Shown piece by piece: positions 41,436 through 50,328 of a DNA stretch of 64,000 bases. Every line of letters starts with the position of its first letter. Within the stretch, counting starts at the first letter, position 1. The DNA is taken from the NCBI GenBank assembly GCA_905182835.1, contig CAJJDI010000009.1, forward strand, positions 17,475 through 81,474, written 5' to 3'. The notes under the pieces are model-generated. The model was not told the origin of the DNA and ran no database searches. It was given only the letters and a program-made list of their open reading frames with translations. Source of the DNA: an uncultured Flavobacteriaceae bacterium. Lineage in GTDB: Bacteria; Bacteroidota; Bacteroidia; Flavobacteriales; Flavobacteriaceae. The translations under genes and the position numbers were made by a program.

Positions 41436-41468
41436 ATAACGCACAATTTTAACTGTGCGTTATTTTTT
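41436..41468 (+). terminator. Intrinsic terminator after the Cys-rich gene
   Basis: ataacgcaca-attttaac-tgtgcgttat-tttttt. Confidence 0.88.
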
Positions 41469-41577
41469 ACGCTATTAAATCACTTTACTTTTATTAATGT
41501 TTGTCTAAATTTTATTTATATATTACATCTAATACTAATTTTTATAAATATTTAAATCAAATTAATTAGTGTATTAA

Positions 41578-42900
41578 ATGAATATAAAATTACAAATATC
41601 TAGCTATCAAGACAAAAAAATGATGTCTAATGTTTATTTTGATTTAATGGACACTAATTATAGGAAAAAAATAAAATCTGATCTATACGTAAACAGATTA
41701 AACTTTACGTTAAACAAAGTAGGACAAGGGGATTCAAATTATATTTCTAAAAACATACTACTAGAAAAGCTTAAAAAACAAAGACTACTTACAATAGATA
41801 ATTTCAAAATAGGCGTATGGAAATTATCAGATTGCGAAAATTACTTAAGAAAAGGAGTTGAAATAAAGTCAGTAAAAGAGTTTATAAAGGAAAACTTTAA
41901 GCATATTTCAATATTTACTAAAAACGATTATTTAAATACGGTTGGAGTTTATAAAAAACATCTTAAAATCGAAAGAACTATATATCTAAGAGATTTAAAT
42001 ACCGAAAACTTACTACTATTTAAAACCAATACCCTTTTTAACGGGTTAAAAATATCTTCAATAAACTCGTATTTAAAAAAACTAAAAGTCATTGTTAATA
42101 AAGCACATGCAAAAAATTTAATTATAAATAAAAACATATTCTCAAAAAATTTAATTGAAAAGGAAGAGGATAGAAAAGTAAAGAGGGACAGGGAAAAATT
42201 TGTAAATATAGAACAGGGAATATCTAATGCAGAAAGTATTTATGACTTACAGGCTATAACATTATTTGTTATAATGATAATTTTTAAAGGAATGAAACCT
42301 ATCGAAATGGTTAAATACAAAGAGCTTGATCACGCTATAATGATAAATAACAAGGATAAATATATCTATTATATCTCTAGGGGGATTAAACGTTTTGTTC
42401 GATTTGAAGAAAATATATTTAAGCTAATAAACATTCTTAAAACATCATTGTATTACACACATTTTGAAAAGAATCCTGAGGTGTTAGCGCCTTACAATAA
42501 CCCATATGAGGTTTTTAATCTTGATGTAAGTAAAGAAATTAAAAAACATAAAAACTTATGGAATATTTATCAAAAGAAAATTAAAAAATTGCTTGGATGC
42601 AATTACAAAATGGCAAATACATTGTATGTTAATTATATAGATGATTTGGAGATTTCACAAAATGTTAGAAATATCCTAGTAGGAAAAAATGATGGACAAG
42701 AAGTCGTCTTTGATATAGAAAATCCATTAAGAAATCAAATTAATGAAGTAGAAAATAGATTGATTGAAGATTTCAAAATAGGGAATTTAATTGCATTGGT
42801 TGAAAACAGAATGAACTTATTAGATGTTTTAGAAAGCGAAAGTAAAAATACAAATTGGCAAAGACCAATAGATTTTATTAAAACGATTTCCAGTATTTAA
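41578..42900 (+). CDS. Degenerate tyrosine-recombinase/phage-integrase-like protein (SAM-like core-binding domain recognisable, catalytic residues not)
   Basis: SSINSYLKKLKVIVNKAHAKNLIINKNIF resembles the integrase SAM-like domain; LFVIMIIFKGMKPIEMVKYK sits where (G)MR is expected; no HxxR or LGH…Y seen. Confidence 0.6.
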   Translation: MNIKLQISSYQDKKMMSNVYFDLMDTNYRKKIKSDLYVNRLNFTLNKVGQGDSNYISKNILLEKLKKQRLLTIDNFKIGVWKLSDCENYLRKGVEIKSVKEFIKENFKHISIFTKNDYLNTVGVYKKHLKIERTIYLRDLNTENLLLFKTNTLFNGLKISSINSYLKKLKVIVNKAHAKNLIINKNIFSKNLIEKEEDRKVKRDREKFVNIEQGISNAESIYDLQAITLFVIMIIFKGMKPIEMVKYKELDHAIMINNKDKYIYYISRGIKRFVRFEENIFKLINILKTSLYYTHFEKNPEVLAPYNNPYEVFNLDVSKEIKKHKNLWNIYQKKIKKLLGCNYKMANTLYVNYIDDLEISQNVRNILVGKNDGQEVVFDIENPLRNQINEVENRLIEDFKIGNLIALVENRMNLLDVLESESKNTNWQRPIDFIKTISSI

Positions 42901-45470
42901 TATGTGTCGTACAGACTAAGGAGTTTTATTTTACTCTTTAATTCACTGATGCTACTGTTCAGGTCTTTTTTTATTGATATTTTATACTCTTTTCCAGGCA
43001 TCATATCAAAATAATTATCAGAAAAATTATGCTTTGAACCAATGTCTACAAAAACATTCTTCACTAGATTTTCAGATTTTAAACTTATTTCAAATTTATC
43101 AACTAATTCTCTAATTTGATATTCTATACGTGGCTTACTTAATTTTAAATCCTTGAATTCTGACAAATAATATATATTACTAGATATTTCTTTTTCCTTA
43201 TCTGATAAAGTAGCTATTACTAAGCTATTATTAGAATCAAAATTACTTTTTATCCAGTCGATAGACAGGCTGTCTATTTTAAATGTTGAATCTGCCTGTA
43301 GCAGATGATTTTTATTCCTTTGATGTAGTATTTCCCCATTAAAACTTAGAACTTTAAGATTTATATCAACTTTTTTAGACTCTAATAAATCTGAAATTAA
43401 ATGCACCTCAATTTCCTTGTCTGACTTGAAAAAACTAATCAAAACTGGCTGAAATGCTTTTTTTGTAGAATAATGAAGAGCTTTCCATTTTCCGTAATAA
43501 TCAATACTCGACCAAGATGCTACTGGCCAACAATCATTTAATTGCCAGTATAGACTCCCCATGGAATAACCTTTATTTCTTCTGTGAGATTCCATCCCCA
43601 TTGAAACACCATAGGCTTGCAAGATTTGACTAACATATAAATATCCTGCAAAACTATTTGGTTTATTATAATACCTAAACATATAGTCTTCAATTGTACT
43701 ATTTCCAATGCTTGATCTTTGATGAGATTTCATTACTTCGGAATATATACTATAATCGTTTTCATTTGTATATTTATCCACACTTGAAAACTCTGGGAAA
43801 GACTGAAATCCAAATTCGGACATGAATCTAGGGACCTTTTGGTTATAAGATTCAAAATCTTCTTTCCCCCACCAAACTCCCCAATAATGTGCATCTCCAC
43901 TAGTGTACGATTCTGTTCCCCCAGAAAGAGAGCTTCCAGGTGAGGAAGGCCAATAATTCGTACTACTATCTAATTTTTTAACAACTTTAGGCAAGATTTT
44001 ATGAAACACATCGTCATAAGCTTTGCTGATTTCACTCGCTACTTCAATAGATTGATTTTTAATTACATCTTTTTCCCAACCCCAATTTTTCCAAGCAGAT
44101 CTAACTTCGTTATTTCCACACCATAATGCAATTGATGGGTGCCCTCTAAGTCTTTTTATGTTATACTCTGCTTCTTGTTCAACAGACTTTAAAAAATCTT
44201 CATCCCCTGGATACATAGCGCACGCAAACATAAAGTCTTGCCAAACCAGTAGCCCTTTTTCATCGCAAATATTATAAAATATTTCTTTCTCATAAATACC
44301 TCCGCCCCAAACTCTTATCATATTCATATTAGCATCCACTGCAGCCTCCAATAATTCTTCATACTTATCATCAGTAACTCTATTTAAAAAAATATCTTGT
44401 GGGATGTAATTTACCCCTTTCATAAATACAGGTTTGTTATTTACTTCAAAGTAAAAATTATTACCAATACTATCTTTAGACGTAACTAAGTCTATTTCTC
44501 TAAGTCCAATCTTCTTGGAAGTTGTTGTGAAGTTGTTATTTGATTTTAGCTTAACTTTAATATCATACATTGTTTGATTGCCCATACCGTTGGGCCACCA
44601 TAGTTCATGGTTTTTTATTATAAACGGTATTTTTATCTTGTTTATACCTTTATTTACATAAATAAGATCTGTAGATATTTTTTGATTATTTACATATATT
44701 TCTGAAATCATTTCATCTATTTCTAAAGAAGATTCTAATTCAATTTCAGCAACTAAATTTGCGTTTTCACTCAGACTCAGTTGTCTAACATACAAATCTT
44801 GAATATTAAAATAATTCCATGTTTTTAAATTAATTGGCTTCCAAATACCACTGGTAACTAATCTCGGACCCCAATCCCAGCCATAATGATAAGGGGCTTT
44901 TCTGGTAAAAACACTAACCCTCTTGTTCTCTTCTACCTTTCCTATTTCTGCTAAATCATTGGCATTAAAAGAAGAAATATCATAACCAAGACTGTCATGA
45001 AGTATAACTCCTTGGCTAATAGGAGAGAATAACTTAACATAAAGATTATTCTTGCCAACTTTAGAATATTTTTTAATATCTACAGTTTTCCCAACAAACA
45101 TATTGTCTGTAGTTGCAATTAATGAATCATTTAAATAAATTGACGAATAAGTATCAATACCTTGCAATTCTAATCCGATAAAATGACTATTGACATCCTT
45201 TTTTGATAGATCAAATTCGGTCTTGTACTCCCAATCAGTCTTGTCTATCCATTGAAGTTCATGCTCATTAAGTCTATAAAATGGATCTTCGATTAGTTCA
45301 TTACTTAGTAAGTCAGTATGAACATTGCCTGGAACGGAGGCTTCTAACCAATGAGAATCTATATTGTTTTTAAATTCCCAATTTTCACTTATTTCTACAA
45401 TATTATCATTTTGATTACTACAATTATAAAAAAGAAAAAGAAAGAAAGAAAATTTAAAAAAAAACTTCAT
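42897..45470 (-). CDS. Beta-mannosidase, glycoside hydrolase family 2, lipoprotein
   Basis: Lipobox FLFYNC; ENWEFKNNIDSHWLEASVPGNVHTDLL; acid/base WCGNNEVRSAW; nucleophile region PRFMSEFGFQSFPEF. Confidence 0.94.
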   Translation of the reverse strand: MKFFFKFSFFLFLFYNCSNQNDNIVEISENWEFKNNIDSHWLEASVPGNVHTDLLSNELIEDPFYRLNEHELQWIDKTDWEYKTEFDLSKKDVNSHFIGLELQGIDTYSSIYLNDSLIATTDNMFVGKTVDIKKYSKVGKNNLYVKLFSPISQGVILHDSLGYDISSFNANDLAEIGKVEENKRVSVFTRKAPYHYGWDWGPRLVTSGIWKPINLKTWNYFNIQDLYVRQLSLSENANLVAEIELESSLEIDEMISEIYVNNQKISTDLIYVNKGINKIKIPFIIKNHELWWPNGMGNQTMYDIKVKLKSNNNFTTTSKKIGLREIDLVTSKDSIGNNFYFEVNNKPVFMKGVNYIPQDIFLNRVTDDKYEELLEAAVDANMNMIRVWGGGIYEKEIFYNICDEKGLLVWQDFMFACAMYPGDEDFLKSVEQEAEYNIKRLRGHPSIALWCGNNEVRSAWKNWGWEKDVIKNQSIEVASEISKAYDDVFHKILPKVVKKLDSSTNYWPSSPGSSLSGGTESYTSGDAHYWGVWWGKEDFESYNQKVPRFMSEFGFQSFPEFSSVDKYTNENDYSIYSEVMKSHQRSSIGNSTIEDYMFRYYNKPNSFAGYLYVSQILQAYGVSMGMESHRRNKGYSMGSLYWQLNDCWPVASWSSIDYYGKWKALHYSTKKAFQPVLISFFKSDKEIEVHLISDLLESKKVDINLKVLSFNGEILHQRNKNHLLQADSTFKIDSLSIDWIKSNFDSNNSLVIATLSDKEKEISSNIYYLSEFKDLKLSKPRIEYQIRELVDKFEISLKSENLVKNVFVDIGSKHNFSDNYFDMMPGKEYKISIKKDLNSSISELKSKIKLLSLYDTY

Positions 45471-45514
45471 ATTAATTGTTTATAAGCTAGTAACCAAATT
45501 AGATTTATCGTTAG

Positions 45515-46000
45515 CTATTTGCTTTGTATTTCAATAACCTCTCTTGAAATATCATCTGATTGTAAAAAACTCAACTTCAACTTTTCTTCTTCATATTTCA
45601 TATACACGCTTTCCATCCATAGAATATTTTCCTCTTTCTTGACACCGTTTTCAATGAAAACAAACTTGCCTTTATTTAAATAACTTATATGTGCTGTATT
45701 GTTGTCAATACTTACTTTAAAATCATATAAACTCCAATCGGTTGAAACATAGCCTTTTTTAAAATGTGTTTTTATAACATTTAAGAATGAACCTAGATCA
45801 TACTTTTCTCCCATCTCATAAATAACAAAATCTTTGGTTACATGGTCGTATACTAACTTATTACCAAGGTTGTCTATATCAATTGCATTAAAAAATTCTT
45901 TTAGAACTGAAATTGCTTGATCTTCCGTTATATTATTATTAATATTTGAGCTACAGCTCATTAAGCACAAGAGTGAGAAAGAAATTATTAATTTATTCAT
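45515..46000 (-). CDS. Putative lipoprotein, NTF2/SnoaL-like
   Basis: Lipobox LLCLMSC; small alpha+beta protein. Confidence 0.6.
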   Translation of the reverse strand: MNKLIISFSLLCLMSCSSNINNNITEDQAISVLKEFFNAIDIDNLGNKLVYDHVTKDFVIYEMGEKYDLGSFLNVIKTHFKKGYVSTDWSLYDFKVSIDNNTAHISYLNKGKFVFIENGVKKEENILWMESVYMKYEEEKLKLSFLQSDDISREVIEIQSK

Positions 46001-46066
46001 GGTTTAAAATTTTAATATTATTAAATTTACAAAATGTATTAGACCTGTAATATTAAAAAAAAAGAA

Positions 46067-46981
46067 ATGAATAAAATATTATTATTATTAAATATATTAA
46101 TAACAATTAATTCATTTTCGCAGACAGTACTTATAGATTCCCTTAAACAAGAAGGATGGAACAAGTCAGGTAAGGTTACTTTTTTAGTAAATCAAACCGC
46201 ATTTAGCAATTGGACATCTGGAGGAGAAAACAGTATTGCAGGGGCACTAGCTCTTGATTATAATTTAAACTATAACAGAAATGGTTGGTCATGGGATACT
46301 AAAATGATAGGAGCCTTTGGAATTAATAAAAATAGTGATAGTAAATTTGCAAAAAAAACAGATGACAGAATAGAGATTAATTCATTGGTTGGGAAAAATT
46401 TCACTAAAGAATTAAGTTACTCGAGTTTTGTGAATTTTAAAACTCAATTTTCTAAAGGGCATAAATATTCAACAAGTAGTAGTGGGTTAGAGGATAGGGT
46501 TGAAACAACTAGATTCTTTTCTCCAGCTTATCTTCAATTAGGTGTTGGTGTTTATTGGAAAAAAAATAATGACTTTTGGGTAAATATGGCTCCAGTTACA
46601 GGTCGATTGATTATTGCAAATAGAAAATTCACAACAAATCTTGAAGAAGGAGAGGAGTATTTCGGTATATCAAAAGGCAATAATTTTAGATTTGAACTAG
46701 GTGCGTCGTTAACTGGATTTTACAAATTTGAATTAATAGAGAATGTGATTCTTGAGCAAAGATTAAGTTTGTACTCAGATTATCTTCAAAATGCTGAAAA
46801 TATTGATATCGATTATACTATATCAGCATTTATGAAAGTGAATGATTATTTATCCACGAGTTTAATTATACAGTGTATGTACGATGATAATGCAATAAAA
46901 AGAGTACAGCTAAGAGAAGTGTTCGGACTGGCAGTTACTTTAGATTTACTTGAAATCCCTAATCTTATTTCAAAAATATAA
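46067..46981 (+). CDS. DUF3078 domain-containing outer-membrane protein
   Basis: Signal peptide; GWNKSGKVTFLVNQTAFSNWTSGGENSIAGALALDYNLNYNRNGWSWDTKMIGAFG. Confidence 0.9.
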   Translation: MNKILLLLNILITINSFSQTVLIDSLKQEGWNKSGKVTFLVNQTAFSNWTSGGENSIAGALALDYNLNYNRNGWSWDTKMIGAFGINKNSDSKFAKKTDDRIEINSLVGKNFTKELSYSSFVNFKTQFSKGHKYSTSSSGLEDRVETTRFFSPAYLQLGVGVYWKKNNDFWVNMAPVTGRLIIANRKFTTNLEEGEEYFGISKGNNFRFELGASLTGFYKFELIENVILEQRLSLYSDYLQNAENIDIDYTISAFMKVNDYLSTSLIIQCMYDDNAIKRVQLREVFGLAVTLDLLEIPNLISKI

Positions 46982-46983
46982 AA

Positions 46984-47730
46984 CTACCTACTTCGAAGTT
47001 TAGACAATAGTTTAAGTATTTCTAAATATAACCATACCAAAGTTACTAAAAGTCCAAAAGCACCATACCACTCCATGTATTTAGGTGCTCCTTTTTCAGC
47101 ACCCTCTTCGATAAAATCAAAATCAATTACCAGATTTAGAGAAGCTATAACAACAATAAATAAACTAATACCTATACTCATAAGCGAGCTGTTTGATGGA
47201 TCCAAAACTGAAATTCCAGAACCAAAAAAACTCATTATAAAGCTTACAAAATAAAGTAAAAATATTCCTCCTGTTGCAGCAAAAACTCCTAATTTGAAGT
47301 TTTCAGTAGCTTTTATTATCCCTGATCTATAAGCTAATAATAAAGAAGTTAAGATTCCTAAAGTTAACCCAATTGCTTGTACAACAATTCCTTCATAAGA
47401 TTCGTTAAACATATAAGAAATTGATCCAAGAGCTAAGCCTTCTAAAATAGCATATAAGGGTACTGTATATGGTGACCATTCTTTTTTAAAAATTGTAATA
47501 ATAGCCACAATTAATCCTCCAAATACTCCTACAGGTATAAGGTAGGTCATCTCAGGGTTGAAGCTATAATAGCCTGAAAAAATCAATAAGAATAGTCCCA
47601 TTGCTGTTTTATCTACAGTCCCTTTAATAGTCATTACGTCATTTAGTTCTGCTCCTCGACGATTGGGGACACTTGTAAATGCTTTTGAGTTTAAAGCTGG
47701 GTTCCCACTTCTGTAACTAAGGTGTTTCAT
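46984..47730 (-). CDS. Bax inhibitor-1/YccA family membrane protein
   Basis: Seven-TM ORF with N-term SGNPALNSKAF; YAILEGLALGSISYMF. Confidence 0.93.
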   Translation of the reverse strand: MKHLSYRSGNPALNSKAFTSVPNRRGAELNDVMTIKGTVDKTAMGLFLLIFSGYYSFNPEMTYLIPVGVFGGLIVAIITIFKKEWSPYTVPLYAILEGLALGSISYMFNESYEGIVVQAIGLTLGILTSLLLAYRSGIIKATENFKLGVFAATGGIFLLYFVSFIMSFFGSGISVLDPSNSSLMSIGISLFIVVIASLNLVIDFDFIEEGAEKGAPKYMEWYGAFGLLVTLVWLYLEILKLLSKLRSR

Positions 47731-47734
47731 CTTC

Positions 47735-47947
47735 TTAAGTTTTTTTTACGAATTCTGTTTTTAAAACTAATCCTTTGATTTTTTTAAATCTGCAATCTAT
47801 TTCTCCAGGCGCATTAGTTAAACTAATGTTTTTAATTGAAGTTCCTCTTTTAATGGTGATTGATGTTCCTTTAACTTTTAAATCTTTTATTAAAATAACG
47901 GTGTCTCCATCGTTAAGAAAATTTCCATTAGCATCTTTACTTTCCAT
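47735..47947 (-). CDS. PhnA-domain protein (alkylphosphonate-utilization family, C-terminal domain only)
   Basis: VKDANG-like start, GDTVILIKDLKVKGTSITIKRGTSIKNISLT…EIDCRFKKIKGLVLKTEFVKK. Confidence 0.85.
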   Translation of the reverse strand: MESKDANGNFLNDGDTVILIKDLKVKGTSITIKRGTSIKNISLTNAPGEIDCRFKKIKGLVLKTEFVKKT

Positions 47948-47985
47948 TTTATTTTGCTATAATTATGGGGTAAAAGTAATAAAAT

Positions 47986-50319
47986 TTATTCATTTTCAGA
48001 CATAGAATATGGCACAGAGCTTTTATCTGATCCCCAGTTAAAATTAGGAGTACTTGACATCTCAAAGTCTATAACCCCTCCCTTTCTCAAATCAGCATGG
48101 TCTAACCAATTCTTATTAGATTCTAATTCATTAAGTTTAAAGTCGTTAATAAAGATGTTTTTGGCACTATTATTTTTTGCATTAATTTTTAATTCTTTAC
48201 CGTTACTTAGTTCTATAGTAACTTTTTCAAAAAGTGGACTTCCTATAACATATTGGCCAGTAACAGGAGCTACTGGATAAAATCCGAGTGATGAAAATAC
48301 AAACCATGCTGATGTTTGCCCATTATCCTCATCTCCGCAATAGCCGTCAGCACCTGAACCGTACAAGTTATCCATTACATACCTAACCTTTTCTTGTGTT
48401 TTCCAAGGCTCTTGAGCATAATTATAGAGATATATTGCGTGTTGGGCTGGTTGATTTCCGTGTGCATACTGACCCATTCCTCCTATCTCCATTTCCAATA
48501 TTTCATGAATTTTAAATCCATAATAACTATAATCTGAGCTAGGATCAGATGTAAATATTTGATCCATTTTTCTAACGTAATTCTCTCTACCTCCCATTAA
48601 ATTGATTAAGCCTTGAGGGTCATGCAAAACAGACCATGTATAATGCCATGCGCTTCCTTCTGTGAACACCCCACCCCATTTATCTGGCCTAAAAGGAGAT
48701 TCAAAATTTCCATTAGAAGACTTTCCTCTCATAAAATTTGTAGATGAGTCAAACACGTTTTTATAATTAAAAGATCTGTTTTTAAAACGAGTAATTTCTT
48801 CTTCTGGTCTTTCTAATTTTTCCGCTAATCTCCAAATACAATAATCATTGTAGGAATACTCTAAAGTCCTAGCAACACTTTCATTAACAGATGTGTCAAA
48901 TGGAATATAACCCAATGAATTATATTCTTTAACACCTTTTCTCCCAACAGAACTTAAAGGTCCTTCATTATTAGAACTATTTATTATTCCCTTGTAGGCA
49001 GTTTCTATATCAAAATTATTAATCCCTTTCAAATAAGCTTCTGCTATAATAGATGCAGAATTAGATCCAATCATGCAATCTCGATGACCTGGGCTAGACC
49101 ATTCGGGTAACCAACCGCTTTCTTTGTATGGATTAACCATAATACCTTGTAATATTTCTCCAAGTTTTTCTGGATACATAAGCGTGTAAAATGGGAAAAC
49201 AGCTCTAAAAGTATCCCAAAAACCATTATCCGTATATAATGGGCCCTTTTCTATTTTTCCATTATATGGGCTATAGTGTACTTGCTCTCCTTCAGCATTA
49301 TATTCATGGAACTCTCTTGGGAATAGAAGTGTTCTATAAAAACTAGAGTAAAACTTTATAACATTTGATTTCGCTATTTCATGAGCTTTGAAATACTCCT
49401 TTTTATTATTGAAATTGTCTTCAATAGCAGGCTTAATTTTTATTCTCGATAATTCATTATTCCAAGATTCCTTTGCTAGTTCTTTTGTTTTTTCAAAAGA
49501 TTGCAGATTTGGAATTTCTCTATTTAAATTAATTTGAGCTTGCTCGTGACTAATAAATGAAGACGATATTCTGGCTTCTACAATATTATTGTCTTTATTT
49601 AAAAAACTAACATAACTTCCAACATGCTCACCCGTGAGTTCCTTTTCAGAAAATATTTTTCCTTTTCCGTCCCATGTTCCAAACTCATCAAAAGGGGTGT
49701 TAAACTCAATAATAAAATAATTTGAAAAATTATCTGGCACACCTCCTGAATTATTCTTTGATACCCCAATAATTTTGTTTTCCTCTGGTATGACTTTTAC
49801 TGTTGAGTTTTTAAAAAATGCATCAATTATTATGTGAGATTTAGAATTTTTTGAAAACTCGAATTTAAAATGTGCAGACCTTTTAGTTGGGGATAACTCT
49901 ACAATTGTTTTAGAGTCTATTAATTCAACTTTGTAGTAATGTGGTAATACTATAATATTATTAAACTGAGATTTTCGATCGTTTTCCAACACTCTTAATT
50001 CTCCTGAAATTGGCATAATGGAAAAAGCACCATAATCATTTATCCAAGGACTTGGTTGGTGGGTCTGACGTATTCCTACTAAACCAGAATTTTTATCAGT
50101 ATAAATCCAGCCATCCCCCATCTCACCTGTTTGAGGGGTCCAAAAGTTCATCCCCCATGGAAGTGCTATTGCTGGGTAAGTATTTCCGTTAGATAACTCA
50201 GGAGCGGAATCAGAACCTATAAGTGGATTAACATATTGTGTGAAATCATCTTGCGAAAACACAAAAAAATTACAGAAAGTAATAACCAAAATGGTTAATA
50301 AAAAGTTTTTGTTTTGCAT
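47986..50319 (-). CDS. GH92 family glycoside hydrolase (HGNQPAQH variant)
   Basis: YVNPLIGSDSAPE…; GQYAHGNQPAQHAIYLYNYAQEPWKTQEKVRYVMDNLY…GYCGDEDNGQTSAWFVFSSLGFYPVAP. Confidence 0.95.
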   Translation of the reverse strand: MQNKNFLLTILVITFCNFFVFSQDDFTQYVNPLIGSDSAPELSNGNTYPAIALPWGMNFWTPQTGEMGDGWIYTDKNSGLVGIRQTHQPSPWINDYGAFSIMPISGELRVLENDRKSQFNNIIVLPHYYKVELIDSKTIVELSPTKRSAHFKFEFSKNSKSHIIIDAFFKNSTVKVIPEENKIIGVSKNNSGGVPDNFSNYFIIEFNTPFDEFGTWDGKGKIFSEKELTGEHVGSYVSFLNKDNNIVEARISSSFISHEQAQINLNREIPNLQSFEKTKELAKESWNNELSRIKIKPAIEDNFNNKKEYFKAHEIAKSNVIKFYSSFYRTLLFPREFHEYNAEGEQVHYSPYNGKIEKGPLYTDNGFWDTFRAVFPFYTLMYPEKLGEILQGIMVNPYKESGWLPEWSSPGHRDCMIGSNSASIIAEAYLKGINNFDIETAYKGIINSSNNEGPLSSVGRKGVKEYNSLGYIPFDTSVNESVARTLEYSYNDYCIWRLAEKLERPEEEITRFKNRSFNYKNVFDSSTNFMRGKSSNGNFESPFRPDKWGGVFTEGSAWHYTWSVLHDPQGLINLMGGRENYVRKMDQIFTSDPSSDYSYYGFKIHEILEMEIGGMGQYAHGNQPAQHAIYLYNYAQEPWKTQEKVRYVMDNLYGSGADGYCGDEDNGQTSAWFVFSSLGFYPVAPVTGQYVIGSPLFEKVTIELSNGKELKINAKNNSAKNIFINDFKLNELESNKNWLDHADLRKGGVIDFEMSSTPNFNWGSDKSSVPYSMSENE

Positions 50320-50328
50320 GTTTTGTTA

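Noticed and set aside
41436-42900. Integrative element or prophage around the integrase-like gene
   Set aside because: No tRNA target, no flanking direct repeats seen, no other phage/ICE genes, and catalytic residues appear absent.
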